Below, in pieces: positions 34,097 through 43,879 of a stretch of 64,000 nucleotides of DNA; the stretch's first letter is position 1; every line of letters begins with the position of its first letter. The stretch spans positions 124,001-188,000 of the forward strand of contig CAVTGV010000007.1 of assembly GCA_963734365.1 (NCBI GenBank), in the 5' to 3' direction. This DNA comes from JACVRW01 sp963734365. GTDB lineage: Bacteria > Actinomycetota > Thermoleophilia > Solirubrobacterales > Thermoleophilaceae. Both the position numbers and the translations under genes were made by a program. The notes beneath the pieces are model-generated. The model made no database searches. It had not been told where the DNA came from and saw only the letters and a program-made list of their open reading frames with translations.

Positions 34097-34816
34097 ATGG
34101 GCATGGACGGTACCCCGCGACAGATGAGCTCCGGTGCCGTGAGCGACCCGCCGCTCGTGGCGGCTCCCCTGTATGGCCTGCGGGCCTGGACGGTCGTCGG
34201 TCCGAAGGGCGACGAGCGGCTTGCCGGACCCCAGCGGCGCGCCCCATGGCCCGCCGGTGGCGAATGGCTCGAGGCCTCGTGCGATCAGTCACCGGAGCAT
34301 GAACCGCCGGGCCCGGACTGCGGTTGCGGGGTACACGCCTGGCACCCCTCGCGGCGTGCAGCCAGGCGCGTGCTGGCGAGCCGGCGCGAGATTCCCGGGA
34401 TCGTCGAGGCCACCGGGGCCACCGAGCTCCACAGGGACGGCTTCCGCGCCGAGCGTGCGCGTCCCTACGCGCTCGTGCTGCTTCCGGGCCGCAACGCCCG
34501 GCTGGTCCAGCGGCTGGCCGACGTGTACGCCGTGGAGGTCGTCGAGACGAACGGTCCGGCCGCCCTGCTCTCACTGTGTCGCGACCGCGGCCTGGGGCTC
34601 GACGAGGCCACGGTCACGGAGCTTCTCGGGCCGGAGACCGAGGAGACCTGGCGGCGCGCTCGGCGCGAGCGCATACGAAGGGACCTCCTGCGCCTGGCGG
34701 CACTCGTGGCCGTGGTGGCGCTGTTGGTGGTCGCGGCCCTCAAACTGGCCACCTACCCGCCCGGTGAGCGTACGCTCCAGGGCCGGACGGGCGAGGTTCA
34801 CGTCAACTCGAGATAA
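34097..34816 (+). CDS. protein with CGVHAW motif and C-terminal membrane helix, unknown function
   Basis: The 239-residue product has an N-terminal domain with GLRAWTVVGPKGDERLAG, APWPAGGEWLEASC and HEPPGPDCGCGVHAWHPS. This Cys/His-containing module (C...H..P..DCxCGVHAW) is seen in actinobacterial proteins of unknown role. The middle (RARPYALVLLPGRNARLVQRLADVYAVEVVE) looks alpha/beta. One transmembrane helix (LLRLAALVAVVALLVVAALKLA) lies near the C-terminus. It may bind metal and sit at the membrane. It lies between kynU and plsC with small gaps. Confidence 0.7.
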   Translation: MGMDGTPRQMSSGAVSDPPLVAAPLYGLRAWTVVGPKGDERLAGPQRRAPWPAGGEWLEASCDQSPEHEPPGPDCGCGVHAWHPSRRAARRVLASRREIPGIVEATGATELHRDGFRAERARPYALVLLPGRNARLVQRLADVYAVEVVETNGPAALLSLCRDRGLGLDEATVTELLGPETEETWRRARRERIRRDLLRLAALVAVVALLVVAALKLATYPPGERTLQGRTGEVHVNSR

Positions 34817-34854
34817 CCGAGAAACCCTCCCCTGAGAATGGAGTACTTGGGGAC

Positions 34855-35883
34855 ATGGGGGACGGAAGAGTCAATCGCGCCATCGCGCAGGGCAAGGCGC
34901 GCACCACCGAGATGAAGAGCCGCGTACCCGAGCTGCGCGAGCGCGTTCCGGAGCTGCGGGAGCGCGTGCCGGAGCTGCCCGACGGGGTCAAGCAGCGGGG
35001 AAGCGAGCTGCGCAGCAAGGGCGCGGAGCTGCGCCAGCAGGGCAGCGAGCTCGCGCGCCACTACAAGAAGATCGACGTCTCCTGGGCCCGCTGCAGCTAC
35101 GCCAAGGCGGCGCGCGCCGGCCTGCTCACCCTCGGGCTCGGCCCGATGATCGACTTCTACGTGCGCAACCGCGTGGTGGGAGACGAGATCTTCGACACGC
35201 TCGCCCACCCGGTGGTGTTCGTGGCCAACCACTCGAGTCACCTCGACACGCCCACGATCCTGCGTGCGCTGCCCTCCAAGTGGCGCAGCCGGACGGCCGT
35301 GGCCGCCGCGGCGGACTACTTCTACGACAAGCGCTGGAAGGCCAACGGCGTCGCCCTCCTGTTCAACACCGTTCCGCTCGGCCGCAAAGGCGGTGGCCTG
35401 GGCAACGGGGCCACCGACCACGTCGATCGCCTCCTCGACGAAAAGTGGAACCTCGTCATGTTCCCCGAGGGCACGCGCTCGCGCGACGGCAGCGTCGGGA
35501 AGGTGCGTTCCGGCGCCGCGGTGATCGCGGCCAATCACGGCATCAAGATCGTGCCGATCTACCTGAACGGGACGCACGAGGCCATGCCGCCCGGCATCAA
35601 CTGGCCCAAGCGCAAGCCCGGTCGCCTCTTCTCGCGGCGCCACGACGTGGAGGTGCGCTTCGGTGATCCCATCGACCCGGGTGGGGGCAGGGACCCGCGT
35701 GAGGTGATGGACGAGGTGCGGCGCTTCTGGGAGCGCAAGGGCCATCCCGCCCCGCCGCCCGCGCCCGAGCCGCAGGTCGAGCCGCAGGTGCTGGTCGAGC
35801 GGCGGCCGATCATCGCGCGCGAGGCTGCCCCGGAGCCCTCCCCGCAGCCCGTGGCCGAGCGCTCCGGCACCCCCGTCGCCTGA
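34855..35883 (+). CDS. plsC: 1-acyl-sn-glycerol-3-phosphate acyltransferase (PlsC-like)
   Basis: The 342-residue enzyme has the acyltransferase blocks FVANHSSHLDTPTIL (NHx4D), LIFNTVPLGR-like LFNTVPLGRKG, MFPEGTRSRDGSVG and IVPIYLNGTHEAMP. It would transfer acyl groups to lysophosphatidic acid in membrane lipid synthesis. The N-terminus is unusual: about 60 residues of short helical repeats (ELRERVPELRERVPEL, then GSELRSKGAELRQQGSELA) before the catalytic domain. The C-terminus is Pro/Glu-rich. It precedes the glycerol genes, which supply its glycerol-3-phosphate backbone. A GGCCG/CGGCC hairpin follows the stop. Confidence 0.85.
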   Translation: MGDGRVNRAIAQGKARTTEMKSRVPELRERVPELRERVPELPDGVKQRGSELRSKGAELRQQGSELARHYKKIDVSWARCSYAKAARAGLLTLGLGPMIDFYVRNRVVGDEIFDTLAHPVVFVANHSSHLDTPTILRALPSKWRSRTAVAAAADYFYDKRWKANGVALLFNTVPLGRKGGGLGNGATDHVDRLLDEKWNLVMFPEGTRSRDGSVGKVRSGAAVIAANHGIKIVPIYLNGTHEAMPPGINWPKRKPGRLFSRRHDVEVRFGDPIDPGGGRDPREVMDEVRRFWERKGHPAPPPAPEPQVEPQVLVERRPIIAREAAPEPSPQPVAERSGTPVA

Positions 35884-35981
35884 GGCCGATCGCCGGCCCC
35901 GCGTTGCGGGCAGGGGCGACGGCGTAATACGTTCCCCCCACGCACGGCCGGCTGGCGCCGTGTCAGAGCGGAGGAGGAAGC

Positions 35982-36980
<999 letters not shown>

Positions 36981-36987
36981 GGCGGCC

Positions 36988-37626
36988 TTGAGCATCTCGT
37001 CGACAGAAGTCCGTGACTGGATCCAGGCCTACGCCGCCGAGGTGGCCGAGCATCGCGCCGAGTTGGTGAAGCTCGACACGGCGATCGGCGACGGCGATCA
37101 CGGCACGAACATGGACCGCGGCATGCGCAAGGCGGTGGAGAAGCTCGACGGCGTCGAGGGCGACGACATCGGGGCGCTGCTGAAGGCCGTGGGCATGGCC
37201 CTGGTGTCGAGCGTCGGCGGAGCAGCCGGCCCGCTGTACGGGACCCTGTTCCTGCAGATGGGAACAGCGGCGGCCGGCCGGGACGAGGTCGATCTCGCCG
37301 GCTGGACCGAGATGCTCGACGCCGGCGTCACGGGCGTCCAGGCGCGCGGCAAGGCGGAGCCGGGTGACAAGACGATGGTCGACGCGCTCATTCCGGCGCT
37401 AGACGCGCTGCGCTCAGCGGCGGACGACGGGGCGGACCTTCACGACGCCCTGCGCCGCTCGGCGGACGCGGCCGCCGAGGGGATGCGTGCCACGACACCC
37501 CTCGAGGCGCGCAAGGGGCGGGCCAGCTACCTGGGCCCGCGCAGCGTCGGTCATCAGGACCCGGGGGCCACCTCCTCGCAGCTGCTGCTCGAGGTGGCGG
37601 CCACGACATTCGACGGGGGCGGCTGA
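36988..37626 (+). CDS. dhaL: dihydroxyacetone kinase subunit DhaL
   Basis: The 212-residue all-helical protein has the nucleotide-binding motif IGDGDHGTNMDRGM (Asp ligands for Mg), GMALVSSVGGAAGPLYGTLFLQMG, GDKTMVDALIPALDAL and GRASYLGPRSVGHQDPGA. In PTS-type systems it holds a tightly bound ADP that DhaM rephosphorylates, so ATP is a cofactor and not a substrate. TTG is the start. It is in one operon with dhaK. Confidence 0.94.
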   Translation: MSISSTEVRDWIQAYAAEVAEHRAELVKLDTAIGDGDHGTNMDRGMRKAVEKLDGVEGDDIGALLKAVGMALVSSVGGAAGPLYGTLFLQMGTAAAGRDEVDLAGWTEMLDAGVTGVQARGKAEPGDKTMVDALIPALDALRSAADDGADLHDALRRSADAAAEGMRATTPLEARKGRASYLGPRSVGHQDPGATSSQLLLEVAATTFDGGG

Positions 37627-37666
37627 GCCGAATCGATGTCCAGGCGTGGGCAATTTCGATCTCTGA

Positions 37667-37696
37667 TTGACACGCGCCGAAAAACAGGAATAGGCT
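37667..37696 (+). promoter_or_regulatory. likely sigma-70-type promoter for glpF-glpK
   Basis: TTGACA at 37667-37672 is followed after 18 bases by TAGGCT at 37691-37696, with an A-rich spacer in otherwise GC-rich DNA. It lies 43 bases before the glpF start. The perfect -35 and T-A-N3-T -10 make it the best promoter match in the window. Confidence 0.55.
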
Positions 37697-37738
37697 CAGC
37701 GCCGCTTCCGGCAATTCCACGTAGAGGGAGGAGACGCC

Positions 37739-38455
37739 TTGAGCATCTTCGGAGCTGAGGTGATCGGGACGGCGATTCTGGTCCTGTTGGGAAACGGGGT
37801 CGTCGCGGGGGTCTTGCTTAGTCAATCCAAGGCCGAGAACGCGGGCTGGATCGTCATCACGTTCGGCTGGGGAATGGCGGTGATGCTCGGCGTCTTCGCG
37901 GTCGGCGCGTACAGCGGAGCGCACCTGAACCCCGCCGTGACGTTCGGGTTCGCGTTGGAGGGCACAACGGAATGGTCGGACGTGCCGAAGTACTTCGCCG
38001 GCGAGTTTGTCGGCGCGTTCATCGGCGCCACGCTCGTTTGGCTGGCATATCTTGTCCACTGGGGCGCGACCGAGGATCCCGGGCTCAAGCTCGCGTGCTA
38101 CAGCACGGCGCCGGCCATCCGCAACACGGTGGCGAACCTGATAACCGAGATCATCGGGACGTTCGTGCTCGTCTTCGGCGTGCTCGCGATCTTCGCCAAC
38201 GCGGCGCCGGCGGCAGTCGCGCTCGGCGGTCTACTCGTTGGCCTCCTGGTGTTCGGCATCGGGCTGTCGCTCGGAGGGCCGACGGGCTACGCGATCAACC
38301 CGGCCCGCGATCTCGGGCCGCGGATCATGCATGCGATCCTGCCGATCGCGGGCAAGGGGCCCTCGGACTGGGGCTACTCCTGGATCCCGGTGGTCGGTCC
38401 GCTGATCGGGGGGGGCCTCGGGGGGCTCGCGTTCGACTGGTGGTATCCCGTCTGA
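37739..38455 (+). CDS. glpF: glycerol facilitator (aquaglyceroporin)
   Basis: The 238-residue protein has six transmembrane helices and both pore motifs, GAHLNPAVTFG and GYAINPARDLGPR. Asp after the second NPA (NPARD) is the mark of glycerol-conducting rather than water-only channels. It lets glycerol diffuse into the cell. The TTG start has GGGAGGAG upstream. glpK follows after a short gap, and a good promoter precedes it. Confidence 0.93.
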   Translation: MSIFGAEVIGTAILVLLGNGVVAGVLLSQSKAENAGWIVITFGWGMAVMLGVFAVGAYSGAHLNPAVTFGFALEGTTEWSDVPKYFAGEFVGAFIGATLVWLAYLVHWGATEDPGLKLACYSTAPAIRNTVANLITEIIGTFVLVFGVLAIFANAAPAAVALGGLLVGLLVFGIGLSLGGPTGYAINPARDLGPRIMHAILPIAGKGPSDWGYSWIPVVGPLIGGGLGGLAFDWWYPV

Positions 38456-38503
38456 TCACCCGGCGGGGCGCTGTTTCACCGAAGACCAACCGAGAGGTAA
38501 TTG

Positions 38504-40030
38504 ATGGCTAAGTACGCGGCAGCAATCGACCAGGGAACGACCAGCACGCGCTGCATGGTCTTCGACCACGGCGGCGAGGTAGTCAGCGTCAACCAGAAGG
38601 AGCACGAGCAGATCTATCCCAAGCCGGGGTGGGTCGAGCACGATGCCGGCGAGATCTGGTCACGCACGCAGGAGGTCATCGACGGGGCGGTGAAGGAGGC
38701 CGGCGCCAGCGCGGACGACATCGCGGGCGTGGGCATCACCAACCAGCGCGAGACGACGCTGGTGTGGGACCGCAACACCGGTGAGCAGGTGCACAACGCG
38801 CTCGTGTGGCAGGACACCCGCACGGACAAGCTCGTGGACGAGTTCTCCAAGGACGGGGGCCAGGCCCGCTTCCAGGAGAAGGTCGGGCTGCCGCTGGCCA
38901 CCTATTTCTCGGGGCCGAAGATCCGCTGGATCCTCGACAACGTCGACGGCGCGCAGGAGAAGGCCGACGCCGGCGACCTGGTGTTCGGCAACATGGACAC
39001 CTGGGTGCTCTGGAACCTCACCGGGGGCACCGACGGTGGGCTGCACATCACGGATGTGACCAACGCCAGCCGCACCATGCTCATGGATCTCAAGACGCTC
39101 CAGTGGGACGAGGAGATCGCGGGAATCATGGGTGTCCCGATGTCCATGCTCCCGGAGATCAAGGCCTCGAGTGAGGTCTACGGCGAGGTCAAGGCCGGCG
39201 GCGCTCTCCAGGGCGTTTCGATTGCGGGCGACCTGGGCGACCAGCAGGCGGCCACCTTCGGCCAGACCTGCTTCGCGGTCGGTGAGGCCAAGAACACCTA
39301 CGGCACGGGTAACTTCCTGCTGCTCAACACGGGCACGGAGCCGGTGCCGTCGAAGAACGGCCTGCTCACCACCGTCGGCTACAAGATCGGCGACCAGGAC
39401 GCCGTGTACTGCCTCGAGGGCTCGATCGCCATCACCGGCGCGCTGGTCCAGTGGCTGCGCGACAACCTGAAGATGATCAAGGCGGCGCCTGAGGTCGAGG
39501 AACTGGCGCAGTCGGTGGACGACAACGGTGGCTGCTACATCGTGCCGGCGTTCTCGGGCCTGTTCGCGCCGTACTGGAAGTCGAACGCACGCGGCGTGTT
39601 CGCCGGCCTCACCCGCTACGTCAACGCGGGCCACATCGCTCGGGCGACGCTCGAGGCCACGGCCTACCAGAGCCGCGAGATCGTCGAGGCCATGAACGCC
39701 GACTCGGGCGTGGCGCTGGAGTCGCTCAAGGTCGACGGCGGCATGGTCGGCAACGACCTGCTGATGCAGTTCCAGGCCGACCTGCTCGGTGTGCCGGTGA
39801 TCCGGCCGAAGGTCCCGGAGACCACGTCGCTCGGCGCCGCCTACGCGGCGGGGCTGGCCACCGGCTTCTGGAACGAGGTCGAGGACCTGCGCGAGAACTG
39901 GGTCGAGGACAAGCGCTGGGAGCCCAAGATGGACGCGAGCGAGCGCGACGAGTACTACAAGTACTGGAAGCGCGCGGTCACGCGGACGTTCGACTGGTTC
40001 GAGGCCGACGAGGAGCCCAACGAGGGCTAG
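38504..40030 (+). CDS. glpK: glycerol kinase
   Basis: The 508-residue FGGY-family kinase phosphorylates glycerol with ATP to glycerol-3-phosphate. Blocks are YAAAIDQGTTSTRCMVFD, HDAGEIWSRTQEV, GVGITNQRETTLVWDRNTG, GNMDTWVLWNLTGG, AGDLGDQQAATFGQTCF, GNFLLLNTGTEPV, FSGLFAPYWKSNARGVFAGLTRY and KVDGGMVGNDLLMQFQADLLGVPVIRP. A TTG stands just before the ATG (TTGATG); I used the ATG. Trapping by GlpK drives uptake through GlpF, and the product feeds GlpABC and PlsC. Confidence 0.97.
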   Translation: MAKYAAAIDQGTTSTRCMVFDHGGEVVSVNQKEHEQIYPKPGWVEHDAGEIWSRTQEVIDGAVKEAGASADDIAGVGITNQRETTLVWDRNTGEQVHNALVWQDTRTDKLVDEFSKDGGQARFQEKVGLPLATYFSGPKIRWILDNVDGAQEKADAGDLVFGNMDTWVLWNLTGGTDGGLHITDVTNASRTMLMDLKTLQWDEEIAGIMGVPMSMLPEIKASSEVYGEVKAGGALQGVSIAGDLGDQQAATFGQTCFAVGEAKNTYGTGNFLLLNTGTEPVPSKNGLLTTVGYKIGDQDAVYCLEGSIAITGALVQWLRDNLKMIKAAPEVEELAQSVDDNGGCYIVPAFSGLFAPYWKSNARGVFAGLTRYVNAGHIARATLEATAYQSREIVEAMNADSGVALESLKVDGGMVGNDLLMQFQADLLGVPVIRPKVPETTSLGAAYAAGLATGFWNEVEDLRENWVEDKRWEPKMDASERDEYYKYWKRAVTRTFDWFEADEEPNEG

Positions 40031-40054
40031 AGCACGCTCTACGCGAGGAGCGCA

Positions 40055-40073
40055 GCCCGAGCGTTGGTCGGGC
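40055..40073. terminator. hairpin between convergent glpK and aldo/keto reductase
   Basis: GCCCGA and TCGGGC form a 6-bp stem with a 7-base loop in the 63-base gap between converging genes, so it could stop transcription both ways. There is no T-tract, and the stem is short. Confidence 0.3.
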
Positions 40074-40093
40074 GAGCACCGCAGCGTCGAGGC

Positions 40094-40972
40094 TTAATTC
40101 CAGGGGAGTTCGGCGCGCGTCTTCCAGTACGCCGCCGGCTCCTCTGAGAGCCCACTGAACTGCCGCTCGAGCTCGTCGTCCCAGGCGAGCTCGAGTGCGG
40201 CCAGGTTGTTCTCGAGCTGCTCCACGGTCGAGGCGCCGCTGAGCACGACGTCGGCCCAGGGCCGGGCGAGCGCCGCCGCGAAGGCCTCTGTGGCGCCGAG
40301 CGCGACCAGCCGCCCGTTCGCAAGCGCCTCCTTGATCAGAACCACCAGGCCGGCCTCGTGGGCGCGATCCAGCGCACCCTCGGCCGAGCGCTCGTAGAGG
40401 TTCCAGGTGGCCTGGACGGTGTCGAAGCCGCCCGTTTCGAGCGCATGGTCGATTGTCGCCCCCTGCTCGGGACCCGTGACGGTGAGACCCACGCGGATGC
40501 CCTGGGCCCGCAGCGCGTCGAGCTCCTCACGCACCGCGCGGTCGTCGAGCACACCGCTCTCGAGCGTGGCCGAGTGGATCTGGTACACGCTCACGTGGTC
40601 TCCGAGGATCTCGCGCGTCTCGCGCCATTGGCTTCGGAGGTGCTGGGCCGACAGGTCCTTGACCTCGTGTTCGGCGGCGTCGAGGCGCCAGTCCGCCGTG
40701 TAGCGGTAGCCCCACTTCGAGCTGACCGTCAGCTCACCCGGCTCGATGCCGCGGCGTGCGAGCCAAGACGCCAGGAACTCCTCCGCGCGGCCGTATGAAC
40801 GCGCCGCGTCGAACCAGCGCACGCCGCCGTCGTAGGCGGCGTCGAGTACCTCATGGGCCCTGCGCTCCATTCCCTCGACGCTGTGGTCGGTGATGTCGTC
40901 GTTGTGACCGACGTTGATGTAGGCGGGCCGCCCGAGCGCGGCGAGGCCGAGGGCGATGTTCGCGCCAGGCAT
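40094..40972 (-). CDS. aldo/keto reductase
   Basis: The 292-residue TIM-barrel protein has the catalytic tetrad: Asp and Tyr in RWFDAARSYGRAEEFL, Lys in VSSKWGYRY, and His in VYQIHSATLE. RPWADVVLSGASTVEQLENNLAA near the end is the NADP(H)-binding region. I chose the ATG of MPGANIALGLAALGRPAYIN; a longer frame would overlap the glpA start. It is divergent from glpA (35-base gap). Reduction or oxidation of a glycerol-related carbonyl is possible, but only location suggests it. Confidence 0.88.
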   Translation of the reverse strand: MPGANIALGLAALGRPAYINVGHNDDITDHSVEGMERRAHEVLDAAYDGGVRWFDAARSYGRAEEFLASWLARRGIEPGELTVSSKWGYRYTADWRLDAAEHEVKDLSAQHLRSQWRETREILGDHVSVYQIHSATLESGVLDDRAVREELDALRAQGIRVGLTVTGPEQGATIDHALETGGFDTVQATWNLYERSAEGALDRAHEAGLVVLIKEALANGRLVALGATEAFAAALARPWADVVLSGASTVEQLENNLAALELAWDDELERQFSGLSEEPAAYWKTRAELPWN

Positions 40973-41007
40973 GAGGACAGGGTAGGCGCGGCAGTAGGAT
41001 TCACGCG

Positions 41008-42582
41008 GTGCCAACGCTTCAGGCCGAGCTGCTGGTGATCGGCGGCGGCGCCACCGGCGCCGGTGTGGCTTGGGACGCCGCGCTGCGCGGGTTCGACGTC
41101 GTCCTCATCGACCGCGCTGACCTCGCGGAGGGAACCAGCGGGCGCTTCCACGGCCTGCTGCACTCCGGCGGCCGCTACGTGGTCAAGGATCCGCTGGCCG
41201 CCGAGGAGTGCGTGGCCGAGAACGCGGTCCTGCGCCGGGTGATCCCCGACTGCATCGAGGACACCGGCGGCCTGTTCGTGACCACCCCCGACGACGATCC
41301 GGCCTACGGCGACCAGTTCCTCGAGGGCTGCCGGGTCGCCAAGATGCCCGTCGAGGAGATCGACGTGGCCGAGGCGCTGCGCCGCGAGCCGCGCCTCAAC
41401 CCCGGCATCCAGCGCGCCTTCAGTGTGGCGGACGCGTCCATCGACGCCTGGAAGACGGTTTGGTCGCTCGCCCGTGGCGCGTCCGAGCACGGCGCGCGCA
41501 TCCTGCCCTACCACAGCGCAATCGACCTGCATCGGGAGAACGGCGCCGTGACCGGCGCGCGCGTCCGCAATGAGCTCACCGCCGAGGAGTTCGACATCGA
41601 GGCGGGTTTCACGATCAACGCCTCGGGCGCCTGGGCGGCGCAGATCGCTCACATGGCGGGCATCGAGGGCGTGGGTGTCATTCCCGGCAAGGGAATCATG
41701 ATCGCCATGAACCACCGGCTGGTGAACACGGTGATCAACCGCTGCACGATGCCGGCCGACGGCGACATCCTCGTGCCGATCCGGACGGTCAGCGTGATCG
41801 GCACCACCGACATCCGCGCCGCCGACCCGGACGAGCTGCCGGTCACCCAGGAAGAGGTGGAGCAGATGCTGGACGACGGCGAGCGGCTGGTGCCCGGCTT
41901 CCGCGAGGCTCGCGCGCTCCGTGTCTGGGCCGGCGCCCGCCCGCTCTTCCAGGACGCAAAGGCCGGGGAGGTCACGGACACGCGCGACGTATCCCGGACG
42001 CACGCCGTGGTCGATCACCGCCAGCGCGACGGCGTGGACGGCCTGCTCACGATGTCCGGAGGAAAGCTCACCACGTACCGCCTGATGGCTCAGGACATCG
42101 TCGACGCGATGTGCGAGCAGCTCAGCGTCGACCGGCCCTGCACGACCCATGAGCTGCGCCCTCCGGGCAACGACGACGGAGAGGGCTACAGCCTCGGCTC
42201 ACGGCTGCGCAAGCGCGAGCAGAACCTCCAGAAGGAGCAGCTGATCTGCGAGTGCGAGCTGATCGGCCGCTCCGGCCTCGAGGCCGCGATGCGCCGGCGC
42301 GGGACCACCAACCTGGACGACATCCGGCGTGCGATGCGCCTGGGCATGGGGCCGTGCCAGGGCGGCTTCTGCATCTACCGTGCCACCGGGATCCTTCACG
42401 GCGTCGGGCATCTCAACGGGTCCGAGGCCGCCGAGTCGCTCACGGACTTCCTGCAGGAGCGCTGGAAGGGCGTCTGGCCGATTCTCTACGGCGACCAGCT
42501 GCGCCAGGCGCGCCTCGACGATTGGATCTTCCAAGGGCTGCTCGACGTGGAGCACCTTCCCGACGGGGAGCCGGCGGCGTGA
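41008..42582 (+). CDS. glpA: glycerol-3-phosphate dehydrogenase, anaerobic-type subunit A
   Basis: The 524-residue flavoprotein oxidises glycerol-3-phosphate to dihydroxyacetone phosphate. It has an FAD motif (LLVIGGGATGAGVAWDAALRG), EGTSGRFHGLLHSGGRYV, SDASIDAWK-like VADASIDAWKTV, IGTTDIRAADPDELPVT, RVWAGARPLF and GLLTMSGGKLTTYRLMAQD. A C-terminal BFD-like [2Fe-2S] segment follows with CEC and CQGGFC. The BFD tail distinguishes GlpA from aerobic GlpD. Its stop overlaps the glpB GTG (GTGA), and glpC follows, giving the complete three-subunit enzyme. Confidence 0.93.
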   Translation: MPTLQAELLVIGGGATGAGVAWDAALRGFDVVLIDRADLAEGTSGRFHGLLHSGGRYVVKDPLAAEECVAENAVLRRVIPDCIEDTGGLFVTTPDDDPAYGDQFLEGCRVAKMPVEEIDVAEALRREPRLNPGIQRAFSVADASIDAWKTVWSLARGASEHGARILPYHSAIDLHRENGAVTGARVRNELTAEEFDIEAGFTINASGAWAAQIAHMAGIEGVGVIPGKGIMIAMNHRLVNTVINRCTMPADGDILVPIRTVSVIGTTDIRAADPDELPVTQEEVEQMLDDGERLVPGFREARALRVWAGARPLFQDAKAGEVTDTRDVSRTHAVVDHRQRDGVDGLLTMSGGKLTTYRLMAQDIVDAMCEQLSVDRPCTTHELRPPGNDDGEGYSLGSRLRKREQNLQKEQLICECELIGRSGLEAAMRRRGTTNLDDIRRAMRLGMGPCQGGFCIYRATGILHGVGHLNGSEAAESLTDFLQERWKGVWPILYGDQLRQARLDDWIFQGLLDVEHLPDGEPAA

Positions 42583-43874
42583 GCCATCACGACGTGATCG
42601 TCGTCGGCACGGGGCTGGCCGGGCTCACCGCGGCGGTACGCCTCGCCGAGGGTGGAGCGCGCGTGCTCGTGCTGGCCAAGGGTGTCGGCGCCACCCACCT
42701 GAGCGCGGGCACCATCGACGTGCTCGGCTACACGCCCGACCGCGTCGAGCGGCCGGGCGAGGCGATTGGCGCCCTCGTGGAGTCCCGGCCCGATCATCCC
42801 TACGCCCTCGTCGGCGCCGACGGTGTGGCCGCCGCGGTGGAGTGGTTCAAGGACCGGATGGCCGCCGGCCCGCTCGCTCCCTACGAGTACGTCGGAGGCC
42901 TCGAGGAGAACCTGCTGCTGCCCACCGCGGTCGGCGTGGCGCGGCCGTCGGCGGTGGTGCCGGAGACGATGTCGCGCGGCGACCTGAGCAGCGAGACGCC
43001 GATCTGCGTGGTGGGCTTCCGGGTCCTGAAGGACTTCCACCCGGAGCTGGCCGCAGACAACCTGAGGCGGGCCGGGGTCAACGCGCGCGCGCTCGAGCTC
43101 GACCTCGTGCCCGAAGGCCGCGCCGACGTGAACGCGCTCGGGTTTGCACGCGCCTTCGAGGATCCCTCGTTCCGCGGGGAGGTCACCGGACAGGTCGTTC
43201 GCCAGCTCAGGGTCGATGAGCGCGCCGCCTTCCCGGCGGTGCTGGGCAACGCCGATCCACACGGCGTATGGAGCGAGTTGGAGCAGCGGCTCGGCCGCGC
43301 CGTGTTCGAGATCCCCACGCTGCCTCCTTCGGTCCCGGGGATGCGGGTTCACCGGACCCTGCACGACACGCTGCGCCGGGCCGGCGGCCGGGTGATCCTC
43401 AACTCCGCGGTCACGGGCGCCGAGCACGAGGCCGGTCGCGTCGGCGCGCTGCGCACCCAGGTCGGGCTGCGCGAGGAACGCCGCGGCGCCGACTGGGTCG
43501 TGCTGGCCACCGGCGGGTTCGCCTCCCGCGGACTCGAGCTCGACTCCCATTGGCGGGCACGGGAAACCGCCCTCGGTCTGCCGGTGAGCGGCGTGCCCGA
43601 GCCCGGCGGGGAACGCTTCCGGCCCGGCTACTTCGACGACCACCCGATGGCCCGGGCCGGCGTGGCGGTGGACAGGGAGATGCGGCCGGTCGACGCCAGT
43701 GGCGAGCGCCTCTACGAGAACGTGTTGGTGGCCGGCGCGACTCTCGCCGGCGCCGAGCCCTGGCGCGAGAAGAGCGGCGACGGGCTAAGCCTGTCGACCG
43801 GCTATCGCGCGGCCGAGCTGGTGCTCGCGGCGTCGGCGCCCGCCGGCTCGGCGGCCGGGGTTACGGAGGGCTGA
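42579..43874 (+). CDS. glpB: glycerol-3-phosphate dehydrogenase, anaerobic-type subunit B
   Basis: The 431-residue flavoprotein starts with HDVIVVGTGLAGLTAAVRLAEGGARVLVLAKG (nucleotide-binding) and ATHLSAGTIDVLGY, and ends with LYENVLVAGATLAGAEPWREKSGDGLSLSTGYRAAELVL. GlpB passes electrons from GlpA to GlpC. I chose the GTG that overlaps the glpA stop; the longer frame starts inside glpA. glpC begins 5 bases after the stop. Confidence 0.92.
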   Translation: MSHHDVIVVGTGLAGLTAAVRLAEGGARVLVLAKGVGATHLSAGTIDVLGYTPDRVERPGEAIGALVESRPDHPYALVGADGVAAAVEWFKDRMAAGPLAPYEYVGGLEENLLLPTAVGVARPSAVVPETMSRGDLSSETPICVVGFRVLKDFHPELAADNLRRAGVNARALELDLVPEGRADVNALGFARAFEDPSFRGEVTGQVVRQLRVDERAAFPAVLGNADPHGVWSELEQRLGRAVFEIPTLPPSVPGMRVHRTLHDTLRRAGGRVILNSAVTGAEHEAGRVGALRTQVGLREERRGADWVVLATGGFASRGLELDSHWRARETALGLPVSGVPEPGGERFRPGYFDDHPMARAGVAVDREMRPVDASGERLYENVLVAGATLAGAEPWREKSGDGLSLSTGYRAAELVLAASAPAGSAAGVTEG

Positions 43875-43879
43875 TCGCG

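Noticed and set aside
34073..34302. Extra C-terminal domain on kynureninase
   Set aside because: The extension is out-of-frame reading into the next gene; one base fewer gives a normal kynureninase ending at 34075.
42252..42578. Upstream extension of glpB inside glpA
   Set aside because: Arg/Pro-rich nonsense in a shifted frame; the GTGA overlap gives a standard GlpB N-terminus.
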